From Desulfovibrio sp. (lineage in GTDB: Bacteria > Desulfobacterota > Desulfovibrionia > Desulfovibrionales > Desulfovibrionaceae), in contig JAFTDG010000127.1 in the NCBI GenBank assembly GCA_017454325.1, positions 1 through 40,812 of the forward strand: a stretch of DNA of 40,812 bases. Reading direction: 5' to 3'. Positions 8,763 through 18,291 of this stretch are shown piece after piece. The notes below the pieces were generated by a model. That model was not told where the DNA came from. It made no database searches and saw only the letters and a list, made by a program, of their open reading frames with translations. The first letter of the stretch is position 1. The number at the start of each line of letters is the position of its first letter. The translations under genes were made by a program, and so were the position numbers.

Positions 8763-10066
8763 GCCAATGTCCCCACAATACGCCGGAAGTCTGCCCCACG
8801 CTCTTCATAATTCTTATTCAAATCAAAACTGGCGGTTGCCGGGGCCAGGAGCACCACGTCACCCTCCCGTGCATTGGCGGAAAGAAAACGGACTGCAGGT
8901 TCAAGCGTTTCATGCCACGTCATGGGGACAAGCTGCTGCCAGGCTTTTTCAAAATGCTCCCGACTCGCGCCAAACAATGCCACCTCACGCACTTTTTCCT
9001 GCACAAGGTTCCCCAGCGAAGCCAGGTCTCCACCTTTGAACTTGCCACCGCACAACAGGCGCACTGGCCGGTCAAACGCTTCCAGTGCGACCTGCAGAGA
9101 GGATACCGTCGTGCACTTGGAATCATTTACATAAAGGACACCCTTGTGATTGGCCACACATTCAAGCCTGTTAGGCAGGGGAACAAATTGCGCAACTGCG
9201 CGAGAAGCATTTTTTTCTGTCACACCGAAAAATCTGCACGCCTGCCAGGCTGCCTCCTCGTTAAAGCGATTATGAGCGCCTAAGAGCTGACTGTGTAAAA
9301 ACCGCTTGCTGCCATCACCCACATACACTTTGCGTGCTTTCAGATGCCGTTGCTCAGTCTCCTTTTTCAGACTTTCGCCAATGATGGCAAGATCACCTTC
9401 ATCCTGGCAACGGAATAACCGAAATTTTGCCTCAACATATTCTGCCATATCTTTGTGGTAATCCAAATGGTTTGGAGAAATGTTGAGCAATATGCCTGCC
9501 CTTGGGCAGAAAGTGCTGCATGCCTGCAACTGAAAACTGGATACTTCAAGAACGAGCACGTCTGCCTTTCTTCCCGAAAGCACATATTCTGAAAGGGGCG
9601 TACCAATATTTCCCCCAAGGAATACGTCATATCCCTGCGCGTGCAGCATGGCGGCAGCCAGGGAAGCTGTTGTCGTCTTTCCGCTGGTGCCGGTTACTGC
9701 AAGAACAGGTTCGTCATCAAGGTAACGCCAGGCCAGCTCCATTTCTGCCACAATTTCCGTGGCGTCAGCTGTCACCAGACCTTCTAGCCTGGCCACAGGC
9801 ATTCCTGGACTGGGAACAACAAAGGAAGCATCGTCAAACTGCTGCACCGAATGGCCCCCCAGTTGTATCTCCACCCCAAGGGCCGTCAGTTCTTCCGCGA
9901 GGTCTTCCCTTCCCTGGAAGGCCCTGGGATTGTTATCCAATAGCCTGACCTTAGCCCCTGATCGCCGCAGCAATCGGCTGGCAGCAATGCCAGAACGTCC
10001 CGCTCCGACAACAACAGCCTGTTCTCCGGTACGCAATCGCCGACCGCGTGTTTTCTCAAGTGCCAT
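8759..10066 (-). CDS. murD: UDP-N-acetylmuramoylalanine--D-glutamate ligase MurD
   Basis: MurD adds D-glutamate to UDP-MurNAc-L-alanine in the cytoplasm with ATP. The 435-residue protein has an N-terminal UDP-binding Rossmann motif GAGRSGIAAS (21-30), the ATP loop TGTSGKTT (125-132), NISPNHLDYH, the ligand motif LPNRLE, a variant NDSKCTT in the usual NDSKATN position, LLCGGKFKG, and the C-terminal ASFDLNKNYEERG motif that marks MurD. The ATG at 10066 has GAGGGG and AGGA upstream. It lies 26 bases after mraY and overlaps ftsW by 4 bases. Confidence 0.96.
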   Translation of the reverse strand: MALEKTRGRRLRTGEQAVVVGAGRSGIAASRLLRRSGAKVRLLDNNPRAFQGREDLAEELTALGVEIQLGGHSVQQFDDASFVVPSPGMPVARLEGLVTADATEIVAEMELAWRYLDDEPVLAVTGTSGKTTTASLAAAMLHAQGYDVFLGGNIGTPLSEYVLSGRKADVLVLEVSSFQLQACSTFCPRAGILLNISPNHLDYHKDMAEYVEAKFRLFRCQDEGDLAIIGESLKKETEQRHLKARKVYVGDGSKRFLHSQLLGAHNRFNEEAAWQACRFFGVTEKNASRAVAQFVPLPNRLECVANHKGVLYVNDSKCTTVSSLQVALEAFDRPVRLLCGGKFKGGDLASLGNLVQEKVREVALFGASREHFEKAWQQLVPMTWHETLEPAVRFLSANAREGDVVLLAPATASFDLNKNYEERGADFRRIVGTLA

Positions 10067-10092
10067 TCCTGTGTCCCCTCATTTGAACCGGA

Positions 10093-11169
10093 CTAACGCA
10101 GTTTTAATACGGAAAGGGCCATAAGCCCCAATAAAATGGAAGTAATCCAGAAGCGGATGATGATCTTTGATTCAGGTATGCCTTTCAGTTCAAAATGATG
10201 ATGCAGTGGTGCCATACGAAAAATTCGTTTTCCCCCTGTCCAACGGAAATAGCTTACCTGAAGAATCACGGAGAGCGTCTCAGCCACAAACAAACCGCCA
10301 ACAACAGAAAGCACCAGCTCCTGTTTACACAGCAAAGCAAGAAAGCCCAGAGTACCACCAATAGAGAGGGAGCCTACATCTCCCATAAAAACCTGTGCCG
10401 GGTAGGCATTGTACCACAAAAACCCAAGCCCTGCTCCCAAAAGGGCCGCACAAAAAACGGTTACCTCTCCCACGCCTGGCATATAGGGCACCAGCAAATA
10501 ACTGGCGAAACGGACATTACCGGTAATATAGATGAAAATGGAGAAAACGAGACAAGCCACGATAGAAGGTCCAATAGCCAAGCCATCAAGTCCATCCGTC
10601 AGATTGACAGCATTGGATGCGGCCACCATAACGAACACCCCAAAAGGCAGATAAAAATAACCCAGGTCGATGGTCACTTCCTTAAAAAAGGGAATGGTCA
10701 GCTTGCTGCTGTAATGAGGATCTACATAGAGGAGCATCATGACTATACATGCTACTGCGAGTTGTCCTGCCATTTTTGCTTTACCGGATATTCCCTTATT
10801 CTGGTGATGACGAAGCTTTGTCATGTCATCCCAAAAGCCAATGACTCCAAAGCCAGTGAAAACAAAGAACGATTCCCAGATATACTTGTTCGTCAAATCT
10901 GCCCAGAAAAAGATGCTCACTGACAGGGTGAAAAACATGAGCAGGCCACCCATAGTGGGTGTCCCCGCCTTGGCAGCATGTGCTGCGACATCCTCGTGGA
11001 TATATTGCCCGCATTTCACCTGTCGCAACCAGGCAATAAATCGCGGCCCCAGCAAAATTGAAAGTACCAAGGCGGTGATAAGCGCAGCCAATGAACGGAA
11101 GCTGATATAGCGGAAGACATTGAGAACCGACCATTCAGACGTGAAAGGAACAAGAAAGTTATAGAACAT
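10093..11169 (-). CDS. mraY: phospho-MurNAc-pentapeptide translocase MraY
   Basis: MraY is the integral membrane enzyme that transfers phospho-MurNAc-pentapeptide from UDP to undecaprenyl phosphate, giving lipid I. The 358-residue protein has about ten membrane segments and the cytoplasmic loop motifs of the family: AGTPTMGG (69-75), the aspartate pair FWDDMTK (DD at 114-115), [25 protein letters not shown] and [11 protein letters not shown]. The ATG at 11169 overlaps the end of murF by 11 bases. The length is normal for the family. Confidence 0.97.
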   Translation of the reverse strand: MFYNFLVPFTSEWSVLNVFRYISFRSLAALITALVLSILLGPRFIAWLRQVKCGQYIHEDVAAHAAKAGTPTMGGLLMFFTLSVSIFFWADLTNKYIWESFFVFTGFGVIGFWDDMTKLRHHQNKGISGKAKMAGQLAVACIVMMLLYVDPHYSSKLTIPFFKEVTIDLGYFYLPFGVFVMVAASNAVNLTDGLDGLAIGPSIVACLVFSIFIYITGNVRFASYLLVPYMPGVGEVTVFCAALLGAGLGFLWYNAYPAQVFMGDVGSLSIGGTLGFLALLCKQELVLSVVGGLFVAETLSVILQVSYFRWTGGKRIFRMAPLHHHFELKGIPESKIIIRFWITSILLGLMALSVLKLR

Positions 11170-12550
11170 GTGTCAATCCCATACCCACCACTACTTCCAG
11201 CAGGTTTTCCATATTGTTGGCACGAGACCCTTTGAATAGAGCAACGCCTTCCCCGGCAACGGCTGTGCATTGCTCCCAGGCACGGGTAAATTCTTCAACT
11301 GCGGTCACCGGCAGCCACAGGCCAGAATACCCACCCTTATTGAGTCCCTCACGCACTGCATCGCCCTGACCTCCTTTCCATATGACTGCCGCAGGCTTGA
11401 CCTGAGCTAGATGCAGCCCAAGTGCCTCATGCTCCTGAAACGTGTTCGCCCCCAGCTCCAGCATTTCGCCCAGCACAGCAATCAGGTTACGACCTTTTGC
11501 GCGCTCTGCTGCCGCATCCAGCATGCGGTGCATGGAAAGGGGATTCGCATTGTAGGTATCATCTATGCACAGCCAAGAACCGACCCGCCTTTCGCAAAAA
11601 CGCTGATGCGGCAACGTAGCCTGTGCCATGCCTGCGGCAATGCCTTCGGCCGTTACGCCTAATGTATGTGCGCAGGCCACTATAGAAGCAACATTTTCCG
11701 CCCCGTACCGGCCGTAAAAAGGCGCGACCATTTCATATTCCCGCCCATCAATATGCACACAGTACAGGCCACGGGAATCATCATCGCCAGATGGGCCGGC
11801 ATAGACGGCGTGATAGGGCACCTTCCTGTCCTTAGTACTAAAATACTGTAACGCCACGCCGGTGCTTTGTGCTTCCCTGACGAGATCTGGATAATCCGCG
11901 CTGATAATGCCGATTCCTCCAGAAGCGAGATGCTCCAACATCCGCGTTTTGTGCCATGCCACGCCCTTCAGACCCAGGCCTTCAGTGTGACCGGCACCGA
12001 CATTGAGAATAAGCCCCACATCAGGAGAAAGAACAGAGGCAAGATATTCCATGTCTCCTGCATGGCTTATCCCTGCCTCCATTACCCAAAAAGCCTCATC
12101 GCCATCCGTATGCAACATAGCACGTGGCATACCGATCTGGTTGTTGTTGTTTACCGGGCTTTTGGCTGTTTTCCCTTTCAGGGACAATATCTGCGCCAAG
12201 ACATCCTTAACTGTAGTCTTGCCTGCCGTCCCAGTGACACCAACCACCTTGGCAGACGTTTGTTTACGCCAAAATGCGGCGATTATTCCTAATGCGCTGA
12301 CCGTATCGCGCACGCGCAGACAAGGGATTTCACTCTTCCCGATATCGCGGGAAACAAGCAGAGCTGCTGCTCCCCTTTGGGCCGCAGCCTGTGCGAAATC
12401 GTGTCCGTCAACATGCGTGCCGGGAATGCACACAAAAAGAGACCCGGGTGTTACCTCACGACTGTCCGTGACAGCGCACTTGAGCACAGGATTTTCTGGC
12501 TGAAGTGGTACGCCCAACTGGGCTGCCACCTCATGTAATGTCAGGCGCAA
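11159..12550 (-). CDS. murF: UDP-MurNAc-tripeptide--D-Ala-D-Ala ligase MurF
   Basis: MurF adds D-alanyl-D-alanine to complete the UDP-MurNAc pentapeptide. The 463-residue protein has the N-terminal MurF domain ([22 protein letters not shown]), the ATP loop TGTAGKTT (106-113), the [13 protein letters not shown] motif typical of Mur[15 protein letters not shown], and [12 protein letters not shown] followed by VLGEMLELG. The start is a TTG at 12550 that overlaps the murE stop by 10 bases and has a GGGAG site 8-9 bases upstream; no ATG nearby preserves the conserved LTLHEVA beginning. The substrate dipeptide must come from a ddl gene elsewhere, since none is in this cluster. Confidence 0.96.
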   Translation of the reverse strand: MRLTLHEVAAQLGVPLQPENPVLKCAVTDSREVTPGSLFVCIPGTHVDGHDFAQAAAQRGAAALLVSRDIGKSEIPCLRVRDTVSALGIIAAFWRKQTSAKVVGVTGTAGKTTVKDVLAQILSLKGKTAKSPVNNNNQIGMPRAMLHTDGDEAFWVMEAGISHAGDMEYLASVLSPDVGLILNVGAGHTEGLGLKGVAWHKTRMLEHLASGGIGIISADYPDLVREAQSTGVALQYFSTKDRKVPYHAVYAGPSGDDDSRGLYCVHIDGREYEMVAPFYGRYGAENVASIVACAHTLGVTAEGIAAGMAQATLPHQRFCERRVGSWLCIDDTYNANPLSMHRMLDAAAERAKGRNLIAVLGEMLELGANTFQEHEALGLHLAQVKPAAVIWKGGQGDAVREGLNKGGYSGLWLPVTAVEEFTRAWEQCTAVAGEGVALFKGSRANNMENLLEVVVGMGLTHVL

Positions 12551-13995
12551 TGTAAAAACTCCCGTACAATTTCTTGATCGCTGTAGTGATGCTTAACATC
12601 ATTGATAATCTGGTAATCTTCGTGCCCCTTGCCGGCAATTAACAGTGCATCATCCTTATTGAGCATTTCCAATGCCTTGATAGTAGCCTTCTTTCTGTCA
12701 ACTTCCACCATGATTGTTTTGGCTTCTTTGAGTCCAGGCAGTACATCCTCAATAATAGACTCGGGTTTTTCAAAACGGGGATTATCAGAAGTCAATACAG
12801 CCACGTCAGACCAACGGGCTACAGCAGCACCCATAAGGGGACGTTTTGTCCTGTCCCTGTTTCCCCCGCAGCCAAAAACAGTAATTATTCGTCGAAAACC
12901 TGCTTCACGCAACGCTTTCAGAACATTTTCCAACGCATCGGGGGTATGGGCATAATCCACAAAAATATTATATCCTTGCTCATTTTCAATACGCTCAAGG
13001 CGCCCGCATACACCGGTAAATGACTCCAGTGTGCGAAATGCCGCAGGTTCCAACCCCATTTCCAAACCCAGAGATTGCGCCGCCAAAAGATTGGATGCAT
13101 TGAATGCCCCCACCAGGGGTGAGCGTAGTTCCCATTCGTTGCCATCAAAGTGCATTTTTATGTGGCAACCATCCGAGCCAGCTGAAAGCAATTCTCCCCA
13201 CAAATGACGTTTACTCAACGTGCTCCTCTGCAGTCCGAAGGAAAGCGCTTTGGGGCAGAGCTCCATAAGACGACGCCCCCAAGGTGCATCCGTATTGACA
13301 ACCATGACTTTATCAGGACGTGGCAGTTCGAGAAACAAGCGAGCCTTCACCTTGAAATAACTCTCCATAGTCTTGTGGTAATCAAGGTGATCCTGCGTCA
13401 GATTAGTAAAAATTGCTCCCGCAAAGGGAACCCCGTAAACGCGTTGCTGGTCAATAGCATGCGAAGAGACTTCCATAACGACTATGTCCACACCAGCTTT
13501 GGACATACTGGCCAGCATGGAATGCACGCGCAATGCGTCCGGTGTGGTGAGCGGTGCCGTTTCACAATGGCCTGGCCAACGATAATTCACGGTACCAAGC
13601 ACACCCACTTTGTATCCGCTAGCAGTAAAAATGCGTTCCAAAAGATACGAACACGTTGTCTTGCCGTTGGTACCGGTTATCCCAAGGACTTTGATTGGCA
13701 TTTCACTCGTATGCCAACGGGCTTCTGCAAGCCGCCAAAGAGCCTCACGGGTATCAGCATGATGCACAACGCGACACCCGGCTTCTCGCGCAGCTTCACC
13801 ATGCGCATCACCTGGCTGGCAGACTACCACGCTGGCTCCGGACTGCACGGCAGCTGGAATAAAGCGTGCCCCATCATCCTTTACCCCGGATACCGCGACA
13901 AAAATATCCCCTGAACGCACTTGTCGAGAATCGACGCGCACCTCAAGGCCACCTTGCCTGCACTGTTCTACAAGGGCTGCAAATTCTCGCTCCAT
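12541..13995 (-). CDS. murE: UDP-MurNAc-L-Ala-D-Glu--meso-DAP ligase MurE
   Basis: MurE adds the third stem-peptide residue. The 484-residue protein shows DSRQVRSGDIFVAVSG in the UDP domain, the ATP loop TGTNGKTT (107-114), MEVSSHAIDQQRV with the carbamylated-lysine region following, DYAHTPDALENVL, and the residue-3 selectivity motif DNPR at 404-407. DNPR is the form known for meso-diaminopimelate, so A1gamma-type DAP peptidoglycan is inferred. The ATG at 13995 follows GGAG. It lies 71 bases after ftsI and overlaps murF. Confidence 0.97.
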   Translation of the reverse strand: MEREFAALVEQCRQGGLEVRVDSRQVRSGDIFVAVSGVKDDGARFIPAAVQSGASVVVCQPGDAHGEAAREAGCRVVHHADTREALWRLAEARWHTSEMPIKVLGITGTNGKTTCSYLLERIFTASGYKVGVLGTVNYRWPGHCETAPLTTPDALRVHSMLASMSKAGVDIVVMEVSSHAIDQQRVYGVPFAGAIFTNLTQDHLDYHKTMESYFKVKARLFLELPRPDKVMVVNTDAPWGRRLMELCPKALSFGLQRSTLSKRHLWGELLSAGSDGCHIKMHFDGNEWELRSPLVGAFNASNLLAAQSLGLEMGLEPAAFRTLESFTGVCGRLERIENEQGYNIFVDYAHTPDALENVLKALREAGFRRIITVFGCGGNRDRTKRPLMGAAVARWSDVAVLTSDNPRFEKPESIIEDVLPGLKEAKTIMVEVDRKKATIKALEMLNKDDALLIAGKGHEDYQIINDVKHHYSDQEIVREFLHCA

Positions 13996-14066
13996 ATGCG
14001 CTCCATAAGTATTCCGGGTTTCACCATACTTCAGGCAAGAGCTACAACTGCCCGGAATCAGTTATA

Positions 14067-16199
14067 TTACCGTTCAGACAACCAGAGGATATATGCTGCC
14101 TTTGCATGTTCCTCAGGCCAATTTGCACCAGGAGGTGGCGTCTGGCGAACAACTCGGCTGCCGGTCCCCTTCAGTTCAGGCACTATACCTGCGCGGGCAA
14201 AAAGCTCCACGGCATTACGAACTGTCTTGCCCTGCACATCCGGCACATGGCTTCCGGCTTTGGCCAAATGCCCAGGGAAATTCATGCCTTTTGTTTCGCG
14301 ATCTATGTTGCCTCTGAAGGATTCTGTTTGATAGGGAACAACCATGCCAGCGAGCTTCAGACCGCGTTGACGTTGTTTGGCAGATTGCTTGTGTGAAGGA
14401 TTCTTTTCCCGTTCAGCCACATTTTGTTCATTGAGCATTCCCGTATAGGTAACCATGCGCGTAGCCACTTCCTGAAACACAGGTGCTGCCACCACGCCCC
14501 CATATTGATTTCGAGATGGTTCATCCACCATGACCAAAATAATGTAGCGCGGTTTTTCTACAGGGAAAAATCCCACAAAAGATGCCAGTCGTTTGCTGCC
14601 ATATGTGCCCGATCTGTGATCAGCCTTCTGGGCTGTACCTGTCTTGCCGCCGACCTCCAATCCTTCAACCCGCGCCCGGCGGCCTGTACCATCCTTGGCC
14701 GACACCACATCGTGCATCATATTGATGATTTCACGGGCTGTTGTTGACGAGAAGACTCGAGGCCGTGGCTCCGTCAGCCCGGATTCTTCATATAAAAGCC
14801 TTAGAGGTTTATATACCCCGTTATTCAATAATGTCAGGTAGGCTTGAGCCATCTGCAGCCCGGTAACAGAGATACTTTGCCCGAAAGAAGTGGACATGAG
14901 GTCCACCTCACTCCAGACACGAGGAGTGCGTAAAATTCCTTTGCTCTCTGACACAGGCACCCCGGTGCGCTGCCCAAATCCGAGTTCATGCAAATACTTA
15001 TGAAATGTCGGCACACCAAGCGACATACCTATTTTTGCCATGCCTATATTAGAAGAATATCTCAAGACCTTGGATGCGGGGAGCACTCCCTGCCGCGAGG
15101 TATCCCGTATAGTCACTCTTTTGGTTTCCCACTTACCCCCTTCGCAGTTGATAAGCGTGCCTGGCGTGACCTTATGCTCTTGAAGTGCAGCAGCCATCAC
15201 AAATGGCTTGAACGTTGAGCCAGGCTCAAGAGCATCAGCTGCCAGACGATTTCTATAAATAAGCGGAGAAAATTCCTTATAGTTGTTGGGATTAAAGAAG
15301 GGATACTGAGCCCAGGCCAAAATATCTCCAGTAGAGACTTCCACCACCAGTGCGCCGCCCCAACGTGCATCATATTCACGAACCGTGCGGGCTATGGCTT
15401 CTTCCACAAAAAACTGCAACTGGATATCAAGAGTGAGGGTCAAATCCTCACCCGCAGGCTCGCCCTGTCCCTCCTCGTGCAGATAAAAACGCCTACCCAT
15501 AGCGTCCCGTTGCACAATCTGCCGAGTAGGGGTGCATCCTAACCGGGAATCCATGGACCTCTCAATTCCTTCCAGGCCCTTATCATCCATACCAACAAAG
15601 CCCAGCACTTGGCCGGCCATATGCTTGAATGGATAGACGCGATCATATTCCTTACTCAGGCCTATTCCGGGAATACCTGCTTGCCGCACCGCCTTGGCAG
15701 TGTAGTCGTTCACCTTGCGTTTTAACCAGACAAAACGGCGTTTTCCTGTAAGGTCTGCGTAAATTTTCTGTGGATCAATGCCGAGAATGGGCCCTAACCT
15801 GTCGGCGGCTGCTTTGAAATCCGTGATTTCCTGCGGGCGAGCATATACAGATCTGGCTTCCACGCTGCTTGCCAACACTTGACCATTACGATCGAAAATC
15901 ATACCACGGCGTCCGCTGACAAGTTCTGATGCCATATGCTGTTGCCGTGCACGTTCTGCCAAACGAGGGCCTTCGACTAATTGCAAATACCAAGCCCGCC
16001 CCCATAGCCCTGCCCAAAGCAGACAGAACACGAAGACCACAAGTCTGATACGCGCACGCCCCCAGTCAATATCGCGCAGCCAGGCTGGGCCTGTCGTTTT
16101 ATGGGCTTGCATCACAGTGTTCACGGAATGCTTCCTGCCGGAAGCTCCCTCCCTCACATCTGTAGAGACATTGCGCTTACGAGTACCGAATCTGAACAT
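14067..16199 (-). CDS. ftsI: septal penicillin-binding protein (FtsI/PBP3 type) with PASTA domain
   Basis: This is a class B penicillin-binding protein, the septal transpeptidase partner of FtsW. The 710-residue protein has a basic cytoplasmic tail, one membrane anchor at about 50-70, a PBP dimerisation domain (about 95-240), and a transpeptidase domain with all three motifs: SxxK at Ser328-Lys331 (GSTFK), SxN at 382-384 (SSN) and KTG at 519-521. After a polar linker it ends in one PASTA domain (about 650-710, SHVPDVQGKTVRNAVELF). The extra domain makes it longer than the enterobacterial form and may sense peptidoglycan. The ATG at 16199 has GGAAGAG upstream. It follows ftsL by 50 bases. Confidence 0.96.
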   Translation of the reverse strand: MFRFGTRKRNVSTDVREGASGRKHSVNTVMQAHKTTGPAWLRDIDWGRARIRLVVFVFCLLWAGLWGRAWYLQLVEGPRLAERARQQHMASELVSGRRGMIFDRNGQVLASSVEARSVYARPQEITDFKAAADRLGPILGIDPQKIYADLTGKRRFVWLKRKVNDYTAKAVRQAGIPGIGLSKEYDRVYPFKHMAGQVLGFVGMDDKGLEGIERSMDSRLGCTPTRQIVQRDAMGRRFYLHEEGQGEPAGEDLTLTLDIQLQFFVEEAIARTVREYDARWGGALVVEVSTGDILAWAQYPFFNPNNYKEFSPLIYRNRLAADALEPGSTFKPFVMAAALQEHKVTPGTLINCEGGKWETKRVTIRDTSRQGVLPASKVLRYSSNIGMAKIGMSLGVPTFHKYLHELGFGQRTGVPVSESKGILRTPRVWSEVDLMSTSFGQSISVTGLQMAQAYLTLLNNGVYKPLRLLYEESGLTEPRPRVFSSTTAREIINMMHDVVSAKDGTGRRARVEGLEVGGKTGTAQKADHRSGTYGSKRLASFVGFFPVEKPRYIILVMVDEPSRNQYGGVVAAPVFQEVATRMVTYTGMLNEQNVAEREKNPSHKQSAKQRQRGLKLAGMVVPYQTESFRGNIDRETKGMNFPGHLAKAGSHVPDVQGKTVRNAVELFARAGIVPELKGTGSRVVRQTPPPGANWPEEHAKAAYILWLSER

Positions 16200-16249
16200 G
16201 ACTCTTCCAAGCTGATTTAAATGTGGCTCGTATATACAGTCAGTATTGC

Positions 16250-16555
16250 TCAGTGCGTATCCATACGGCGGATTTGACCAGGTCTGGGTTCACGCATGCC
16301 AAAATCTTTGGCTTTGCGACGCAATTCATAAGGAGAAAGAAGCCGCTCGCGCTCCACTTCAAGCTTGGCCTGCAAGCTCTGACGTTCTCGTAACGTATTT
16401 TGTTGCATGTTAATAAAATACGTTGTGTCCATGCGTTCAATATTACTCCATACGAGTATCAGCCCCATGACCATACAACTCAAAAGCCCAAGGGCAAGCA
16501 TCAACAGCCACCCTTTTCCGCCTCCCTGCCGGCGCACAGGCAGATTGCGATTCAT
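16250..16555 (-). CDS. ftsL: cell division protein FtsL-like
   Basis: This 101-residue protein has the FtsL layout: a short basic cytoplasmic start, one membrane segment at about residues 16-36, then a charged periplasmic coiled coil (about 45-85, INMQQNTLRERQSLQAKLEV). FtsL forms the FtsQ-FtsL-FtsB complex that activates FtsW/FtsI. Primary sequence conservation in this family is low, so the name rests mainly on size, topology and position between rsmH and ftsI. Its ATG at 16555 shares ATGA with the rsmH stop, so translation is probably coupled. Confidence 0.85.
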   Translation of the reverse strand: MNRNLPVRRQGGGKGWLLMLALGLLSCMVMGLILVWSNIERMDTTYFINMQQNTLRERQSLQAKLEVERERLLSPYELRRKAKDFGMREPRPGQIRRMDTH

Positions 16556-17532
16556 ACTGTCTTTGCCTCTGCAATCTTTTCCACAGCGCGCAGCTTGGCG
16601 CTGGCAGCCCTAGGATTACCTGCCAGCTCTTCTTGAGTGGCAACCACCGGTTTTTTATACAAGATACGCACTTCCGGTTCATGACCGCACACGCAAACAG
16701 GCACATACCGTGGGCACCGACAGCCTTCGGCCCAGTGACGCATAGCCAGCTTAACCATACGGTCTTCCAAAGAATGAAAGGTGATGACAACAAGCCGACC
16801 ACCAATAGGTAAATACGCCAGGATACGGTCAAGAAAACGCCTGAGCTCGCCAAGCTCATCATTGACGGCCATGCGCAGAGCCTGAAAAGTGCGTGTTGCA
16901 GGATGCCGCCTTGCCTTAGCCCGCCATGAAGGAGGATAGGCATGTTCCACCAGTGCAGCCAGCTCTGCAGTGGTATTGATACTGGCCTTCTGACGAGCAT
17001 CCAAAATAGCTCTGGCTATACGACCAGCCTGCGGTTCCTCACCCAGGGTTGCAATGCACTCCCTGAGCCTGACAAAGCTTTCTCGATTGACCCAGTGCCA
17101 GGCTGAAGGTCTGTCAGAACGCTGATCCATCCGCATATCCAGCGGTCCGTTGCCAGTAAAACTGAATCCTCGTTGTGCCTCGTCTAGCTGCAGCGAAGAA
17201 ACGCCGATATCCAGCAAGGCTCCGTCCACATTTTTCCAGCCGAGTTCTTCCAGCGCCCGGGGGAATTCGCTGTAGACATCATGAAACACATGCACACGGC
17301 TGCCAAAAGGAGCCAACTTCTCCCGGGCAAAAACCAGAGCTTCTTCGTCTCTGTCAAGGCCACACAATTCACACTCCGGCACGGCATGTAAAATCGTCGA
17401 TGCGTGTCCGGCAAGCCCCAGAGTGCCATCCAAATAACGACCGCCAGCGCGTGGCGAAAGAGCGGCCAGGGTTTCCACAGGCAACACCGGGGTATGGATT
17501 GCCTTACCCTCTCTGCAGCAAAGACGTTCCAT
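16552..17532 (-). CDS. rsmH: 16S rRNA (cytosine1402-N4)-methyltransferase RsmH (MraW)
   Basis: RsmH uses S-adenosylmethionine to methylate N4 of C1402 in the 16S rRNA decoding centre. The 326-residue protein begins with HTPVLPVETL, has the SAM-binding motif YLDGTLGLAGH (about 33-43), LLDIGVSSLQLDEAQRGFSF, DMRMDQ and ITFHSLEDRMVK, all typical of the family. A cysteine-rich stretch, CRCPRYVPVCVCGHEP, lies near the C-terminus and may bind a metal. The ATG at 17532 starts 7 bases after the mraZ stop, and the end overlaps ftsL by 4 bases. Confidence 0.97.
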   Translation of the reverse strand: MERLCCREGKAIHTPVLPVETLAALSPRAGGRYLDGTLGLAGHASTILHAVPECELCGLDRDEEALVFAREKLAPFGSRVHVFHDVYSEFPRALEELGWKNVDGALLDIGVSSLQLDEAQRGFSFTGNGPLDMRMDQRSDRPSAWHWVNRESFVRLRECIATLGEEPQAGRIARAILDARQKASINTTAELAALVEHAYPPSWRAKARRHPATRTFQALRMAVNDELGELRRFLDRILAYLPIGGRLVVITFHSLEDRMVKLAMRHWAEGCRCPRYVPVCVCGHEPEVRILYKKPVVATQEELAGNPRAASAKLRAVEKIAEAKTV

Positions 17533-17539
17533 ACATATA

Positions 17540-17986
17540 CTACAGACGTATCTGCAGATTCAATCCGGCAAGATCATCAGAAACATCTTCCACTGCCAAC
17601 GCGTCGAAACGAGCCTGATCCCATATTTCAAATTTATTTAGCATACCCACTACCATGACATCTTTTTGTAAGCCGGCTTCACGCATAAGTGATTGCGGTA
17701 TACGCACACGCCCCTGGGCATCTGGTGCAAGTTCCTGTGCCAACCCAATGATCTTGCTCTTAAAATTGGAAAGACGAGGCGAAGGTATGGGAATACTGCT
17801 CAACTGCTCGGTCACGGTTTCCCAGTCAGCAGGCAAATATGCCACAAGATGTCCGTAAAAAGCAGTCAGCCAAAATGTACCTATGCCGCCATCAGCACAG
17901 AGTCCCTCACGATACTCCGGAGGAAGCATCAAACGCCCCTTGGTGTCGAGGCTGCGTGAAAGGCTTTTGGTGAAAAGTTTTTGCAC
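17540..17986 (-). CDS. mraZ: transcriptional regulator MraZ
   Basis: MraZ is an AbrB-fold DNA-binding protein that usually represses its own dcw operon. The 148-residue product carries two SpoVT/AbrB-type halves, SRSLDTKGRLMLPPEYR (about 9-25) and APDAQGRVRIPQSLMREA (about 87-104), the twin motif of MraZ. The start is a GTG at 17986 giving MQKLFTKSLS; a strong ribosome site is not visible because the leader is filled by AAGTGG repeats, the probable MraZ binding sites. It is the first gene of the dcw run, 7 bases before rsmH, and is divergent from pyk. Confidence 0.96.
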   Translation of the reverse strand: MQKLFTKSLSRSLDTKGRLMLPPEYREGLCADGGIGTFWLTAFYGHLVAYLPADWETVTEQLSSIPIPSPRLSNFKSKIIGLAQELAPDAQGRVRIPQSLMREAGLQKDVMVVGMLNKFEIWDQARFDALAVEDVSDDLAGLNLQIRL

Positions 17987-17990
17987 TGTT

Positions 17991-18030
17991 TACCACTTTT
18001 TACTATTTTTTTCCACTTTTTCCCACTTAT
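17991..18030 (-). promoter_or_regulatory. MraZ operator: four 10-bp direct repeats
   Basis: Reading the minus strand from 18030 to 17991 gives four consecutive 10-base units: ATAAGTGGGA, AAAAGTGGAA, AAAAATAGTA and AAAAGTGGTA. Three carry the GTGG core known from MraZ boxes and the third is degenerate (ATAG). The block covers the -10 box and the whole leader up to 4 bases before the mraZ GTG. Spacing of exactly one helical turn fits an oligomeric repressor bound to one face of the DNA. Confidence 0.8.
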
Positions 18031-18054
18031 GCCCCCAAGCTATCCACCTGTCAA
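18026..18054 (-). promoter_or_regulatory. dcw cluster promoter (PmraZ)
   Basis: On the minus strand a perfect -35 box TTGACA (18049-18054) and CATAAG as -10 (18026-18031) are separated by 17 bases. Transcription would start near 18019, giving a leader of about 30 bases. The -10 overlaps the first MraZ repeat, consistent with autorepression. Confidence 0.75.
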
Positions 18055-18059
18055 GCGAC

Positions 18060-18078
18060 AAAAAAACACCACATGGTG
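18060..18078 (-). terminator. weak terminator-like hairpin upstream of PmraZ
   Basis: On the minus strand a short stem CACC-ATGT-GGTG is followed by seven T. The stem is only 4-5 bp, so efficiency is doubtful. If real, it would insulate the dcw promoter from transcription entering from the pyk side. Confidence 0.3.
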
Positions 18079-18169
18079 ACATCTGCATGCACCCTATTCC
18101 TACTCGCTGTACGCACTTGCCATCTTGCCAGTTGAACTTTTGCCCACAGTCAAAGAAGATACCTGCACC

Positions 18170-18199
18170 TTGACAATACAAAAAAAAACACGGAATAGT
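18170..18199 (+). promoter_or_regulatory. pyk promoter candidate
   Basis: A perfect TTGACA (18170-18175) and AATAGT (18194-18199, four of six matches to TATAAT) are separated by 18 bases that include a run of nine A. Transcription would begin near 18207. Confidence 0.5.
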
Positions 18200-18291
18200 A
18201 GATTGGATACGTTGCAATTCTGCAAATATGAAGGCGGGATTTACCTGAATTCACATAACAAATCAGACAAGCATGCCGCAAAGGATTACCA

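Larger units (their letters stand above)
17987..18291. other. 305-base divergent regulatory region between mraZ and pyk
   Basis: The left part holds the MraZ operator and dcw promoter; the right part holds a pyk promoter candidate at 18170-18199 and a leader of about 85 bases. Between about 18080 and 18165 I see no gene, repeat or RNA structure that I can name. Confidence 0.7.

Noticed and set aside
10195..10923. 242-codon open frame antisense to mraY
   Set aside because: mraY is unmistakable on the other strand; the antisense product is polar, low-quality sequence.
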